NCBI RefSeq assembly: GCF_002091755.1
Contig: NZ_BDAI01000004.1
Coordinates: 372,001-436,000, forward strand
Length of the DNA: 64,000 nt
Source of the DNA: Pseudomonas nitroreducens NBRC 12694
Lineage (GTDB): Bacteria > Pseudomonadota > Gammaproteobacteria > Pseudomonadales > Pseudomonadaceae
Reading direction: 5' to 3'
Shown piece after piece: positions 42,256-54,182 of this stretch. The notes beneath the pieces were generated by a model that was not told where the DNA came from, did no database searches, and saw only the letters and a program-made list of their open reading frames with translations. The translations under genes and the position numbers were made by a program. Each line of letters begins with the position of its first letter. The first letter of the stretch is position 1.

Positions 42256-42272
42256 TTCTGCACAGCGAAACA
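42256..42272. promoter_or_regulatory. Shared 17-bp box, probable IclR operator, site 1
   Basis: TTCTGCACAGCGAAACA 36 bases before the fused hydratase/dehydrogenase gene. The reverse complement of 47881-47897 is TTCTGCACAGTGAAACA, a 16/17 match, in the gap between the IclR gene and the acyl-CoA ligase. The flanking TG/AACA ends are partly palindromic. The position in both promoters fits an IclR operator. Confidence 0.65.
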
Positions 42273-42307
42273 TGATTCCGTAAAACAAAAGCAAGACGGA
42301 GCACAGC

Positions 42308-44401
<2,094 letters not shown>

Positions 44402-44410
44402 GGACCCGCC

Positions 44411-45601
<1,191 letters not shown>

Positions 45602-45611
45602 GGCACCGAGC

Positions 45612-46742
45612 ATGGACTTCAAACTGAGCGAAGAGCAGCAGATGCTGCAGGACACCGCGGCGCGCCTGGTGCGCGACGCCTATCCGTTCGACAAGCGCGA
45701 GGGTTTCAGCCGGAGCGAGCGGGGCTACAGCGTCGAGTTCTGGCGCCAGCTCGGCGAGCTGGGGCTGACCTCGGTGTCGCTGCCGGAAAGCCACGGCGGC
45801 TTCGGCGGCGGTGTGGAGAGCATGCTGGTGCTCACCGAACTGGGGCGCGGCCTGTGCCTGGAGCCGTACCTGCAATCGGTGGTGCATGCCGGCGGCCTGA
45901 TCGCCCAGTTGGGCAATGACGCGCAGAAGGACCATTGGCTGCCGCGCATCGCCAGCGCAGAGGCGCAATTGGCTGTAGCGCTGGAAGAGCCGCAAAGCCA
46001 TTACCAGCTGCACGACGTGCAGACCCGCGCGGAACAGGCCGGCGCAGGCTGGAAACTGAGCGGCCGCAAGGCGGTGGTGGTCGGCGGGCAGAGCGCCACG
46101 GCGATCCTCGTCTCGGCGCGGGTGTCCGGCAATGCGCGGGACGAGGCGGGCATCGGCCTGTTCCTGGTCGATCCGCAGCAGGCCGGCGTCAGCCGCCGCG
46201 AGTACCCGACCGTGGATGGCCAGCGCGCCTGCGAGCTGTTCCTCGACGGCGCCCTCGGCGAAGCCCTCGGCACGCCGGGTGACGCGCTAGCGGCGCTGCG
46301 TTACCAGCAGGGCCGCGCCATCGCCGGGCAATGCGCCGACGCCCTCGGCAGCCTGCAGGAAGCCTGCGCGCTGACCCTGGACTACCTGAAGACGCGCAAG
46401 CAGTTCGGCATCCCCATCGGCAAGTTCCAGGTGCTGCAGCACCGCATGGTGGACATGCGCAGCGAACTGGAACAGGCCACCAGCATGGCGATCCTCGCCG
46501 CCTGCGTGGCCGATCAACCCGACAGCGCCGAGCGCAGCCGCACCCTGGCGGCGGCCAAGTTCATCGTCACCCGCGCCGCGCGCTACGTCGCCGAGCAGGC
46601 GATCCAGCTGCACGGCGGCATCGGCATGACCTGGGAATACGTCCTCGCGCACCACGCCAAGCGGCTGGTGATGCTCAGCCACCAGTTGGGTGACGATGAT
46701 CATCACCTGAAGGTGTATGCGGGGTTGATGGAGGTGGCGTGA
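45612..46742 (+). CDS. Acyl-CoA dehydrogenase, small subunit type (PimD-like)
   Basis: 376 residues. FKLSEEQQMLQDTAARLVRD at the start, ALEEPQSHYQLHD and the C-terminal AIQLHGGIGMTWEYVLAHHAKRL are acyl-CoA dehydrogenase features; the substrate-site regions differ strongly from the large subunit. Ten bases after it, probably translationally linked and in a heterocomplex. The pair oxidises an acyl-CoA to enoyl-CoA and passes electrons to ETF. Substrate could be a dicarboxylyl-CoA by analogy with pim. Confidence 0.9.
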   Translation: MDFKLSEEQQMLQDTAARLVRDAYPFDKREGFSRSERGYSVEFWRQLGELGLTSVSLPESHGGFGGGVESMLVLTELGRGLCLEPYLQSVVHAGGLIAQLGNDAQKDHWLPRIASAEAQLAVALEEPQSHYQLHDVQTRAEQAGAGWKLSGRKAVVVGGQSATAILVSARVSGNARDEAGIGLFLVDPQQAGVSRREYPTVDGQRACELFLDGALGEALGTPGDALAALRYQQGRAIAGQCADALGSLQEACALTLDYLKTRKQFGIPIGKFQVLQHRMVDMRSELEQATSMAILAACVADQPDSAERSRTLAAAKFIVTRAARYVAEQAIQLHGGIGMTWEYVLAHHAKRLVMLSHQLGDDDHHLKVYAGLMEVA

Positions 46743-46782
46743 GAATATGGGGTGATCCGATCCGGCTTCGGCACGGGGATTA

Positions 46783-46921
46783 CCCCTCACCCTAACCCTC
46801 TCCCAAAGGGAGAGGGGACAGGCCGGAGCACGCGGAAAGTCAGGCGCTCGCCGGCAGGCTCCATTGCTTCCACCGGCACCGGAGGGCTCCCTCTCCTCGG
46901 GGAGAGGGCTGGGGTGAGGGG
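46783..46921. repeat. CCCTCACCCTAACC inverted repeat, copy 3
   Basis: Left arm CCCCTCACCCTAACCCTCTC (from 46783), right arm GGGGAGAGGGCTGGGGTGAGGG (to 46921). Lies between the convergent small-subunit dehydrogenase and IclR genes, like copy 1 between convergent genes. Confidence 0.85.
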
Positions 46922-46953
46922 ACGGAATGGCAGAGGAACTGAACGGAAGAGAA

Positions 46954-47739
46954 TCAGGCCCCGAGGCTCTCGATATCCCGCGCCAGAATCTCCAGCTCAT
47001 GGGCCAGCGACCCGCGCAGCGTCTCCTCGCTGAGCTGGAACGACGGCGCCCCGCAGGTCAGCGCCATCAGCCCGCCGTCGGCCAGGCGCAGCGGTACGCC
47101 GGCAGCGCGCACGTTGCGGTCCCAGTCGCCCAGCGAGAGGCAGAAGCCATGCTCGTAATACTCCTCGAAGGACGCATCGAGCGAAGCGCGCATCACCGAC
47201 CAGTCGCCTTCGTGGCGCTCCTGCAGCGCCGACAGCAGATGCTCGCGCTCCTGCTGCGGCGTGGCGGCGAGGTAGGCGCGGCCGGCGGCGGTGGTGGCCA
47301 GCGGCAGGCGCACGCCGGCGTCCATGCGCAGGGACGTCGCTTCCGGCGGGCGGCAGTTTTCCACGTAGATCATCGACAGCCAGTCACGGCAGGTCAGGCC
47401 CACCGTGGTGTTGGTGCGGCGGGCGAAGGCGTCCATGTACGGCTTGGCCAACTGGCGCACGCGCAGGTTGGAGACGTAGGCGTAACCCAGCGCCAGCACG
47501 CCTGAATCGAGCTGGTACTTCTCGTGCTGCTGCGAGTAGCAGAGGTAGCCCAGCTGGGTCAGGGTGTAGGTCATGCGCGACACCGTGGCCTTGGGCAGGC
47601 CGGTGATCCGCGAGATTTCCTGGTTGCCGAGCACCACCGAGCCGTGGGTGAAGGCGCGCAGCACGTCCAGTCCGCGGGCGAGCGCCTCGACGTACTTGCG
47701 GTCCTTGGGGTTGCTGCTGTCTTCGACGTCGTCGCTCAT
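46954..47739 (-). CDS. IclR-family transcriptional regulator
   Basis: 261 residues. The N-terminal winged HTH (RKYVEALARGLDVLRAFTHGSVVLGNQEISRITGLPKATVSRMTYTLTQLGYL) resembles the PcaR/PcaU-type IclR subgroup; the C-terminal GAF-like domain binds an effector. ATG 47739 with GAGG at six bases. Divergent from the acyl-CoA ligase; a conserved 17-bp box lies between them and recurs upstream of the dehydrogenase operon, so it likely controls both. Confidence 0.92.
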   Translation of the reverse strand: MSDDVEDSSNPKDRKYVEALARGLDVLRAFTHGSVVLGNQEISRITGLPKATVSRMTYTLTQLGYLCYSQQHEKYQLDSGVLALGYAYVSNLRVRQLAKPYMDAFARRTNTTVGLTCRDWLSMIYVENCRPPEATSLRMDAGVRLPLATTAAGRAYLAATPQQEREHLLSALQERHEGDWSVMRASLDASFEEYYEHGFCLSLGDWDRNVRAAGVPLRLADGGLMALTCGAPSFQLSEETLRGSLAHELEILARDIESLGA

Positions 47740-47880
47740 GGGGCCTCGGCGGGTATTCGGGTGGACGAGCGCCGCGCGCGGCGCGGGCGAACGATAGCAG
47801 ATCGACCCCATTCCCCGCAGCGGTCCGGGCCTGCTCGTTGCGCCAGGCAAGCCTATCGCATACCATCAATTTCGACACGC

Positions 47881-47897
47881 TGTTTCACTGTGCAGAA
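47881..47897. promoter_or_regulatory. Shared 17-bp box, probable IclR operator, site 2
   Basis: TGTTTCACTGTGCAGAA; its reverse complement matches 42256-42272 at 16 of 17 positions. It is 40 bases before the acyl-CoA ligase start and about 140 bases before the IclR start. Confidence 0.65.
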
Positions 47898-47936
47898 CAA
47901 TAATTCGAAGCTCAGAGAAAAAGTACGGAGAAGTCG

Positions 47937-49568
47937 ATGCCTGCCATTGCGACCGGATACGTGGCCAGCGAGATCGCCCGCCACGGTTACCAGAACCTGT
48001 ACGACCTGCTGCAACGCGCCTCCCGCGAGTTCCCCGAACGCCACGCGTTCTCCTGCGGCGACAGCCATCTCACCTTCGCCGAACTGGACCGCCAGGCCGA
48101 CGCCTTCGCCCGCTACCTACGCCACCACGCAGGCCTGCAACCCGGCGACCGCCTGGCGCTGATGCTGCCCAACTCCCTGCAGTACCCCATCGCCACCTTC
48201 GGCGCGCTGAAGGCTGGCGTGGTGCTGGTGAACACCAACCCGCAATACACCGCCAGCGAGTTGCGCCACCAGCTGGCCGACTCCGGCGCCAACGCCGTAT
48301 TGCTGCTCGACCGCCTGCTGCCATTGCTGCGCAGCGTGCAGGCGCACAGCGAAGTGCGGCACATCCTGCTGACCTCGATCGACGACATGGAGCGCCCCCG
48401 GCTCGACAGCGACGAAGCCGACTGCACGCGCTTCCAGCAGGCCCTGCGCCTGGGCGCCGAGGCGCCGCCGGTACCCATCGAGCCGGGGCTGGATCGCCTC
48501 GCGCTGCTGCAATACACCGGCGGCACCACGGGTGTCTCCAAGGGCGCGATGCTCAGCCACCGCAGCCTGGTCGCCAACGTCGTGCAGACCCTGGAACTGT
48601 TCCTGCGCCCCGGCCTGCTGGACCCCGCCACCGACGTGCGCATCGCGCCGCTGCCGCTGTACCACATCATGGCGTTCTCGACGAACCTGCTGAGCTCGGT
48701 GGGCATGGGCCTGCACACGGTGTTCATCCGCGACGGCCGCAATCTCGACGAGATCATCGGCGCCATGCGCCGCTATCCCTTCACCCTGATGAGCGGGATC
48801 AACACCCTGTTCGTCGGCCTGATGAACCACCCGGATTTCCCCGCCGTCGACTTCAGCCACCTGAAGTGGGTGACCTCCGGCGGGGCACCGCTGAACCGCG
48901 AAGTGGGCCGGCGCTGGGAGGCCGCCACCGGCGCGCCGGTGCGCGAAGGCTTCGGGCTCACCGAGGCGTCGCCCGTGGTCTCGACCGGCACGCTGCACAG
49001 CCCGTATCGCGAGGGCTACGTCGGCCAGGCGCTGATCGACACCGAGCTGCGCACCGTGGACGAGGAGGGCAACGACACCGGCCCCGACCAGCCCGGCGAG
49101 CTGTGGCTGCGTGGCCCGCAGGTGATGCAGGGCTACTGGCAGCGCCCGGAGGAAAGCGCCCAGGTGCTGACCGCGGACGGTTGGCTGAAGACCGGCGACA
49201 TCGCCGAACTGGACGCCAACGGCATGCTGAAGATCGTCGACCGCAAGAAGGACATGATCCTGGTCTCCGGCTTCAACGTGTTCCCCAACGAGGTGGAAGA
49301 CGCCGTGATGCGCCACCCCGGCGTGCGCGAGTGCGCGGCCATCGGCGTGCCGGACGAACGCAAGGGCGAGTCGGTGAAGCTGTTCGTCAGCCTCAAGGAT
49401 GAGTCGCTGGCGCCGGCGCAGATCATCGCCCACTGCCGCGAGCACCTCACCGGCTACAAGGTGCCGAGCTTCGTCGAGGTGCTCGACGAGCTGCCCAAGA
49501 CCAGCGTCGGCAAGTTGCTGCGCCGTCAGTTGCGCGACCTGGAGCTGGCGAAAAGGACCACCGCGTGA
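47937..49568 (+). CDS. Acyl-CoA ligase (FadD/PimA-like)
   Basis: 543-residue AMP-forming acyl-CoA synthetase. The P-loop motif LQYTGGTTGVSKGAML (A3), the A8-type KTGDIAELDANGMLKIVDRKKDMILVSGFNVFPNEVED and the catalytic Lys in LPKTSVGKLLRR are clear. ATG 47937 has GGAG eight bases away. It activates a fatty or dicarboxylic acid to CoA. The stop overlaps the next gene start (GTGA). Substrate length is unknown; gene neighbours suggest it feeds the PimF/C/D-like enzymes. Confidence 0.92.
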   Translation: MPAIATGYVASEIARHGYQNLYDLLQRASREFPERHAFSCGDSHLTFAELDRQADAFARYLRHHAGLQPGDRLALMLPNSLQYPIATFGALKAGVVLVNTNPQYTASELRHQLADSGANAVLLLDRLLPLLRSVQAHSEVRHILLTSIDDMERPRLDSDEADCTRFQQALRLGAEAPPVPIEPGLDRLALLQYTGGTTGVSKGAMLSHRSLVANVVQTLELFLRPGLLDPATDVRIAPLPLYHIMAFSTNLLSSVGMGLHTVFIRDGRNLDEIIGAMRRYPFTLMSGINTLFVGLMNHPDFPAVDFSHLKWVTSGGAPLNREVGRRWEAATGAPVREGFGLTEASPVVSTGTLHSPYREGYVGQALIDTELRTVDEEGNDTGPDQPGELWLRGPQVMQGYWQRPEESAQVLTADGWLKTGDIAELDANGMLKIVDRKKDMILVSGFNVFPNEVEDAVMRHPGVRECAAIGVPDERKGESVKLFVSLKDESLAPAQIIAHCREHLTGYKVPSFVEVLDELPKTSVGKLLRRQLRDLELAKRTTA

Positions 49569-51139
49569 GCGCAGCGTCTATGGTTGAAGCAGGTTCGCAC
49601 GACGAGACCCGCCGCATGACCGAGTCCCTCCACCGTATCGGCGTCATCGGCGCCGGCGCCATGGGCCGAGGCATCGCCCAGCTGTTCGCCAGCGCCGGCC
49701 TGCCGGTGCGCCTGTACGACAGCAACCCGCAGACCGTGGAGCAGGCGCTGGCCTTCAACCGCGAGCTGCTGGAACGCGCGGTGGCCAAGGGCAAGCTCAG
49801 CCCGGAAGCGCTGGCGGCGACGATGCAGCGCCTGTTGCCAACCCACCGCCTTGACGAGCTGGCCGACTGCGACCTGCTGATCGAGGCGATCATCGAGGAC
49901 CTCGGCGCCAAGCAGGCGTTGCTCGCCGAGCTGGAAAAACGCGTGGCGCCGGACGCCGTGCTCGCCAGCAACACCTCGTCGCTGTCGATCACCCGCATCG
50001 CCGCGCGCTGCCGGCACCCGGAGCGGGTCGCGGGCTTCCATTTCTTCAACCCGGTGACGCTGATGCGCATCGTCGAAGTGGTGCGCGGCCAGCGCACCGA
50101 CGAGTCGGTAGTGCGCCGCCTGAGTCGGCTGGCGGAGCAGGCCGGGCACTTCCCGGCGGTGTCGCCGGACAGCCCCGGCTTCATCGTCAATCACGCCGGC
50201 CGCGCCTTCAGCACCGAAGCGTTGCGCATCCTCGGCGAAGGCATCGCCAGCCCGGCGCAGATCGACCGCATCCTGCGCGACGGCGTGGGCTTCCGCATGG
50301 GGCCGTTCGAACTGCTCGACCTGACTGGCCTGGACGTCTCCCACGCGGTCATGGAATCGCTCTACCAGCAGTTCTATCAGGACCCGCGCTACACCCCGTC
50401 GCCGCTGGCCGCGCAACGTGTCGCCGGCGGCCTGCTCGGGCGCAAGAGCGGCGAAGGCTTCTATCGCTACCGCGACGGCCAGCCCGTGCGTGAAGCCGAA
50501 GAACAGCACGACAGCGTACTGCTCAATCGCCCGTACTGGCTCGACAGCCAGGACCCCGAACTGCGCCACCGGGTCGCCGCGATCCTCACCCTCGGCGGCG
50601 TGGTGCTGGAGACCGGCGAGGGGCCATCGTCCCGCGCCATCTGCCTGGTCACGCCGCTGGGCGTGGATGCCAGCACCCGCATCGACGCCCTCGGCCTGCC
50701 GCCTGATCGCAGCCTGGCGCTGGAAACCTTCACCGAACTGGACCGCCGCCGCGTGCTGATGCGCCAGCCGGCGCTCGACCCGGCGCTGGAGGCTCAGGCC
50801 CGCCAGGCCCTGGGCAGCGACGGCGTGCCGGTGGAAGTGATCAACGACTCGCCCGGCTTCATCTGCCAGCGGGTGATCGCCGGCATCGTCAACCTCGGCT
50901 GCGAGATCGCCCAGCGCGGCATCGCCACGCCGGTGACGCTGGACCGCGCAGTGCAATTGGCGCTGGGTTATCCGTTCGGCCCGCTGGCCTTCGGCGAACA
51001 CTATGGCGCGGCACGTATCCTCACCATCCTCCAGGGCCTGCAGGCCTGCTACGGCGAGGCGCGCTACCGGCCCAGCCCCTGGCTGCGCCGCCGCGTGCAA
51101 CTAGACTTGCCGCTGCACAGCCCGGATCGGGCGGAGTAG
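49565..51139 (+). CDS. Double-domain 3-hydroxyacyl-CoA dehydrogenase (PaaH-like)
   Basis: 524 residues. NAD site HRIGVIGAGAMGRGIAQLFASAGLPV, then GFHFFNPVTLMRIVEVVRG and SPGFIVNHAGRAF, followed by a second 3HCDH_C-like repeat near the end (NDSPGFICQRVIAGIVN). This is the two-repeat PaaH/PaaC layout. GTG 49565 overlaps the ligase stop; ATG 49616 is a possible internal start. It oxidises 3-hydroxyacyl-CoA, giving the pathway a second dehydrogenase, perhaps for a different chain length. Confidence 0.9.
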   Translation: MSAASMVEAGSHDETRRMTESLHRIGVIGAGAMGRGIAQLFASAGLPVRLYDSNPQTVEQALAFNRELLERAVAKGKLSPEALAATMQRLLPTHRLDELADCDLLIEAIIEDLGAKQALLAELEKRVAPDAVLASNTSSLSITRIAARCRHPERVAGFHFFNPVTLMRIVEVVRGQRTDESVVRRLSRLAEQAGHFPAVSPDSPGFIVNHAGRAFSTEALRILGEGIASPAQIDRILRDGVGFRMGPFELLDLTGLDVSHAVMESLYQQFYQDPRYTPSPLAAQRVAGGLLGRKSGEGFYRYRDGQPVREAEEQHDSVLLNRPYWLDSQDPELRHRVAAILTLGGVVLETGEGPSSRAICLVTPLGVDASTRIDALGLPPDRSLALETFTELDRRRVLMRQPALDPALEAQARQALGSDGVPVEVINDSPGFICQRVIAGIVNLGCEIAQRGIATPVTLDRAVQLALGYPFGPLAFGEHYGAARILTILQGLQACYGEARYRPSPWLRRRVQLDLPLHSPDRAE

Positions 51140-51276
51140 TTCCACCGCCAGCGATGATCGTTTTCTGTCCGCTGGCGCTTACGGCCGGCGGCTCGGCGTG
51201 GCGCACTCTGCGGCGATGCCTGGCGCCGGCGCGCGCGGCGGGGCCGGGCGAGAACAATAACAACGAGGAACACGTC

Positions 51277-52638
51277 ATGCGCCAATGGCTGCCCGCACTC
51301 GCCGCCCTTCTGCCCCTGCTCGCCGGCCACGCCTGGGCCGCCGGGCCAACGCCACAGGAGGCCCGCGAACTGGCCTCGCAGGCCTATCTGTTCGCCTTCG
51401 CCACCGCCGAGCACGGCAAGACCCTGCAGGCCATCGCCGCCAAGCTGCCGGTCAATTACCTGTACAACAAGACCGCGCTGCTCGGCCCGGAAGACCGCAC
51501 CGTGGTCTCGCCGAACAACGACACGCTCTACTCCTATGCACTGCTCGACCTGCGCGAGCACCCGGTGGTCCTCGACGTGCCGGCCGTGCCGCAGCGCTAC
51601 TACAGCTTCCAGCTGATCGACATGCGCACCAACAACCTCGACTACATCGGCACCCGCGCCACCGGGCGCGCGGCGGGCAGTTTCCTGATCGCCGGCCCCG
51701 ACTGGGATGGCCAGGCGCCCGAGGACTTCAAGGGCCAGGTGATCCGCTCACCCAGCCGCATCGTCTTCCTGCTCGGCCGCACCGCGGTCGATGGCGAAGC
51801 CGACCTCGACGCCGCCAAGGCCGTGATGGACGGCTACAAGCTGCGCAGCACCAAGCCGACGCTGCTACCGCACAAGATGGACGTGCCGGAATACCTGCCG
51901 ACCAAGGAAGGCCCGGCGGAAAACGCCTTCATCGACTTCAACGGCCTGTCGGCCTGGCACGCCTGGTCGCCGGAAGAACAGGCGCGGCTGAAACAGTTCG
52001 CGCCGATCGGCGTAGGCACCGGCAAGCCCTTCGACGCCAAGCAGCTACCGGCAGACATCGCCCAGGCGGTGGAGCAGGGCGCCGAGGACGGCCGCGAGAA
52101 GATCCGTGCCGCCACCGAGCGCTTCGCCGCGCCGGTGAACGGCTGGCAGAATTCGCCGATCAATATCGGCCACTACGGCAACGACGACCTGACACGCGCG
52201 GCGGTCGCCTGGAAGTACATCTACGCCAACGACCCGGCCGAGGCGATGTACCCACTGACCCGCGTCGACGCTGCCGGGCAGGCACTGGACGGCAGCCGCG
52301 CCTACACCCTGCACTTCGCCCCTGGCCAGCTGCCGCCGGTGGATGCCTTCTGGTCCGTCGCGCTCTACGACGGCAAGACCCAGATGCTCGCGGCGAACCC
52401 GCTCAACCGCTACGCCATCAACAGCGCCAGCGACCTGAAGAAAGACGCCGATGGCGGCCTGACCCTGACCATCCAGCATGCCCGGCCGGCCAGCACCGAC
52501 AACTGGCTGCCGGCACCGCCGGGGCCGTTCAACCTGATCCTGCGCATGTACCTGCCGCAGGCAAAGGCGCTCAAGGGCGAATACCAGCCGCCGGCCGTCC
52601 AGCCCATCGCCAGCAACGCGATCACCAGCAAGGAGTAG
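51277..52638 (+). CDS. DUF1254/DUF1214 exported protein 1
   Basis: 453 residues. Signal peptide about 1-21 (LPALAALLPLLAGHAWA). DUF1254 region with VVSPNNDTLYSYALLDLREHPVVL and DUF1214 region with DAFWSVALYDGKTQMLAANPLNRYAI and GPFNLILRMYLP. Periplasmic protein of unknown function. ATG 51277 has GAGG upstream. The next gene, its paralogue, follows after two bases. In many bacteria these pairs lie beside lipid or aromatic catabolism genes. Confidence 0.9.
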   Translation: MRQWLPALAALLPLLAGHAWAAGPTPQEARELASQAYLFAFATAEHGKTLQAIAAKLPVNYLYNKTALLGPEDRTVVSPNNDTLYSYALLDLREHPVVLDVPAVPQRYYSFQLIDMRTNNLDYIGTRATGRAAGSFLIAGPDWDGQAPEDFKGQVIRSPSRIVFLLGRTAVDGEADLDAAKAVMDGYKLRSTKPTLLPHKMDVPEYLPTKEGPAENAFIDFNGLSAWHAWSPEEQARLKQFAPIGVGTGKPFDAKQLPADIAQAVEQGAEDGREKIRAATERFAAPVNGWQNSPINIGHYGNDDLTRAAVAWKYIYANDPAEAMYPLTRVDAAGQALDGSRAYTLHFAPGQLPPVDAFWSVALYDGKTQMLAANPLNRYAINSASDLKKDADGGLTLTIQHARPASTDNWLPAPPGPFNLILRMYLPQAKALKGEYQPPAVQPIASNAITSKE

Positions 52639-52640
52639 CC

Positions 52641-54056
52641 ATGAACCCGATCCTGACCCGCCGCCGTCTCATCGGCGCCAGCGGTGCGCTGGGCTTCGGC
52701 CTGACGCTTCCCGACTGGCTGCTCGCGGCCTCTTCCCAGACGAGTGATCCGGCCATGCCCGAGACATCCACTGACCAGGAAACCGTCCGCCAGGCGTGGC
52801 TCTATGCCTACCCGATGCTGATGCACTACCAGACGATGCAGAAGCAGGCGCTCGATGCGAAATCGCCGGAGTACGTCGGCGGCTTCGGCGTGTTCCGCCA
52901 CTACAGCGAACTGTTCACGCCGAACAACCGCGACATCGTCACGCCGAACAATGACACGCCCTACTCCTGGGCCTGGCTCGACCTGCGCGCCGAGCCCTGG
53001 GTGCTCAGCGTGCCGGCGGTGGCCGAGGACCGCTACTACGTGCACCAGCTGGTGGACCAGTACACCTTCAACTTCGGCTATGTGGGCGTGCTCAGCACCG
53101 GCCGCGAAGCCGGTGACTACCTGATCGCCGGGCCGGACTGGAAAGGCGAGACGTCCAGCGGCATCCGCCAGGTGCTGCGCAGCGAAACGCAGATCGCCAT
53201 GGTCCTGGGCCGCACCGGCCTGCGCGATGCCAACGACTTGCCGGCCGTGCGCGCATTGCAGCAGCAGTACCGTCTGCGACCGCTGCACGAGTTTGCCGGC
53301 AGCACGGCGCCAGCGATCCCTCCGGCGGTGAACTGGCTGCCGTGGGAATTTCCCCGCGACCTGGGGCCGGGCTTCATCCCGCACCTGAACCAGATCCTCG
53401 CCTTCTGCCCGGTGGACCCGAGCGAAGTCGAACTGCGCAAGCGCTTTGCCCAGGTCGGCATCGGCGCCGGGCTGGCCTTCAATCCAGCCGCCCTCTCGCC
53501 CGCGCAGCGCACGGCGCTGGGCGCCGGCATCCAGCAGGGCGTGGCGGAACTGAAGGCGAAGGTGGCGACGCTGCGTTCCTCCGCTGGTCTGTTCGGCACC
53601 CGCTCGGCGATGCACAACGACTACCTCAGCCGCGCCGCCGCGGCGGCCAGCGGCATCTACGGCAACAGCGTGGAAGAGGCGATCTACTTCGGCACGCGCA
53701 GCGACAGCAGCCAGCAACCGCTGGTGGGCGGCCAGCGCTACCGGCTGCACTTCCCGGCCGACGCGCTGCCGCCGGCGAAGGAGTTCTGGTCGATCACCCT
53801 CTACGACCTGCCGGACCGGCAACTGGTAGCCAACCCGATCCAGCGCTACTGCCTGAGCAGCCGCGATCACCTCGCGCGCGACGCGGACGGCGGAGTGACG
53901 CTGTATCTCCAGGCGGATTCGCCCGGCCAGGCGCTGGAGGCGAACTGGTTGCCGTCGACCCGGCAGGGGCCGTTCAACGTCATCCTGCGCATCTACGGGC
54001 CGGAGCCGGCCGTTGTGGGCGGGGAGTGGAAGATGCCGGGAGTGGAGCGGGTCTGA
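52641..54056 (+). CDS. DUF1254/DUF1214 exported protein 2, probable Tat substrate
   Basis: 471 residues. The N terminus TRRRLIGASGALGFGLTLP looks like a Tat signal. DUF1254 block IVTPNNDTPYSWAWLDLRAEPWVL and DUF1214 block EFWSITLYDLPDRQLVANPIQRYCL with GPFNVILRIYGP match the previous protein. Tat export, in contrast to the Sec signal of its partner, suggests folding or cofactor loading before export. Starts two bases after the first, with AGGAG overlapping the previous stop. Confidence 0.88.
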   Translation: MNPILTRRRLIGASGALGFGLTLPDWLLAASSQTSDPAMPETSTDQETVRQAWLYAYPMLMHYQTMQKQALDAKSPEYVGGFGVFRHYSELFTPNNRDIVTPNNDTPYSWAWLDLRAEPWVLSVPAVAEDRYYVHQLVDQYTFNFGYVGVLSTGREAGDYLIAGPDWKGETSSGIRQVLRSETQIAMVLGRTGLRDANDLPAVRALQQQYRLRPLHEFAGSTAPAIPPAVNWLPWEFPRDLGPGFIPHLNQILAFCPVDPSEVELRKRFAQVGIGAGLAFNPAALSPAQRTALGAGIQQGVAELKAKVATLRSSAGLFGTRSAMHNDYLSRAAAAASGIYGNSVEEAIYFGTRSDSSQQPLVGGQRYRLHFPADALPPAKEFWSITLYDLPDRQLVANPIQRYCLSSRDHLARDADGGVTLYLQADSPGQALEANWLPSTRQGPFNVILRIYGPEPAVVGGEWKMPGVERV

Positions 54057-54080
54057 CGCAAGCCGCCAGCGTCCTGCATT

Positions 54081-54165
54081 GGTTCGCGAGCAAGGACTGG
54101 GCGTCCCCCTCGCTCCTACAGGTTGAATCGGCGCTCTGCCTGTAGGAGCGAGCTTGCTCGCGAAC
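54081..54165. repeat. REP inverted pair
   Basis: GGTTCGCGAGCAAGG (54081-54095) with CTCGCTCCTACAG, then TGTAGGAGCGAGCTTGCTCG (54141-54160) CGAACC. Two opposite REP units between convergent genes. Confidence 0.85.
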
Positions 54166-54182
54166 CCGCCCCACGCCAGAGC

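Noticed and set aside
51285..52640. Plus-strand frame of the second DUF1254 gene open upstream through the first DUF1254 gene
   Set aside because: The Arg/Pro-rich upstream translation is a shadow; the real start is ATG 52641 with AGGAG and a Tat-like signal.
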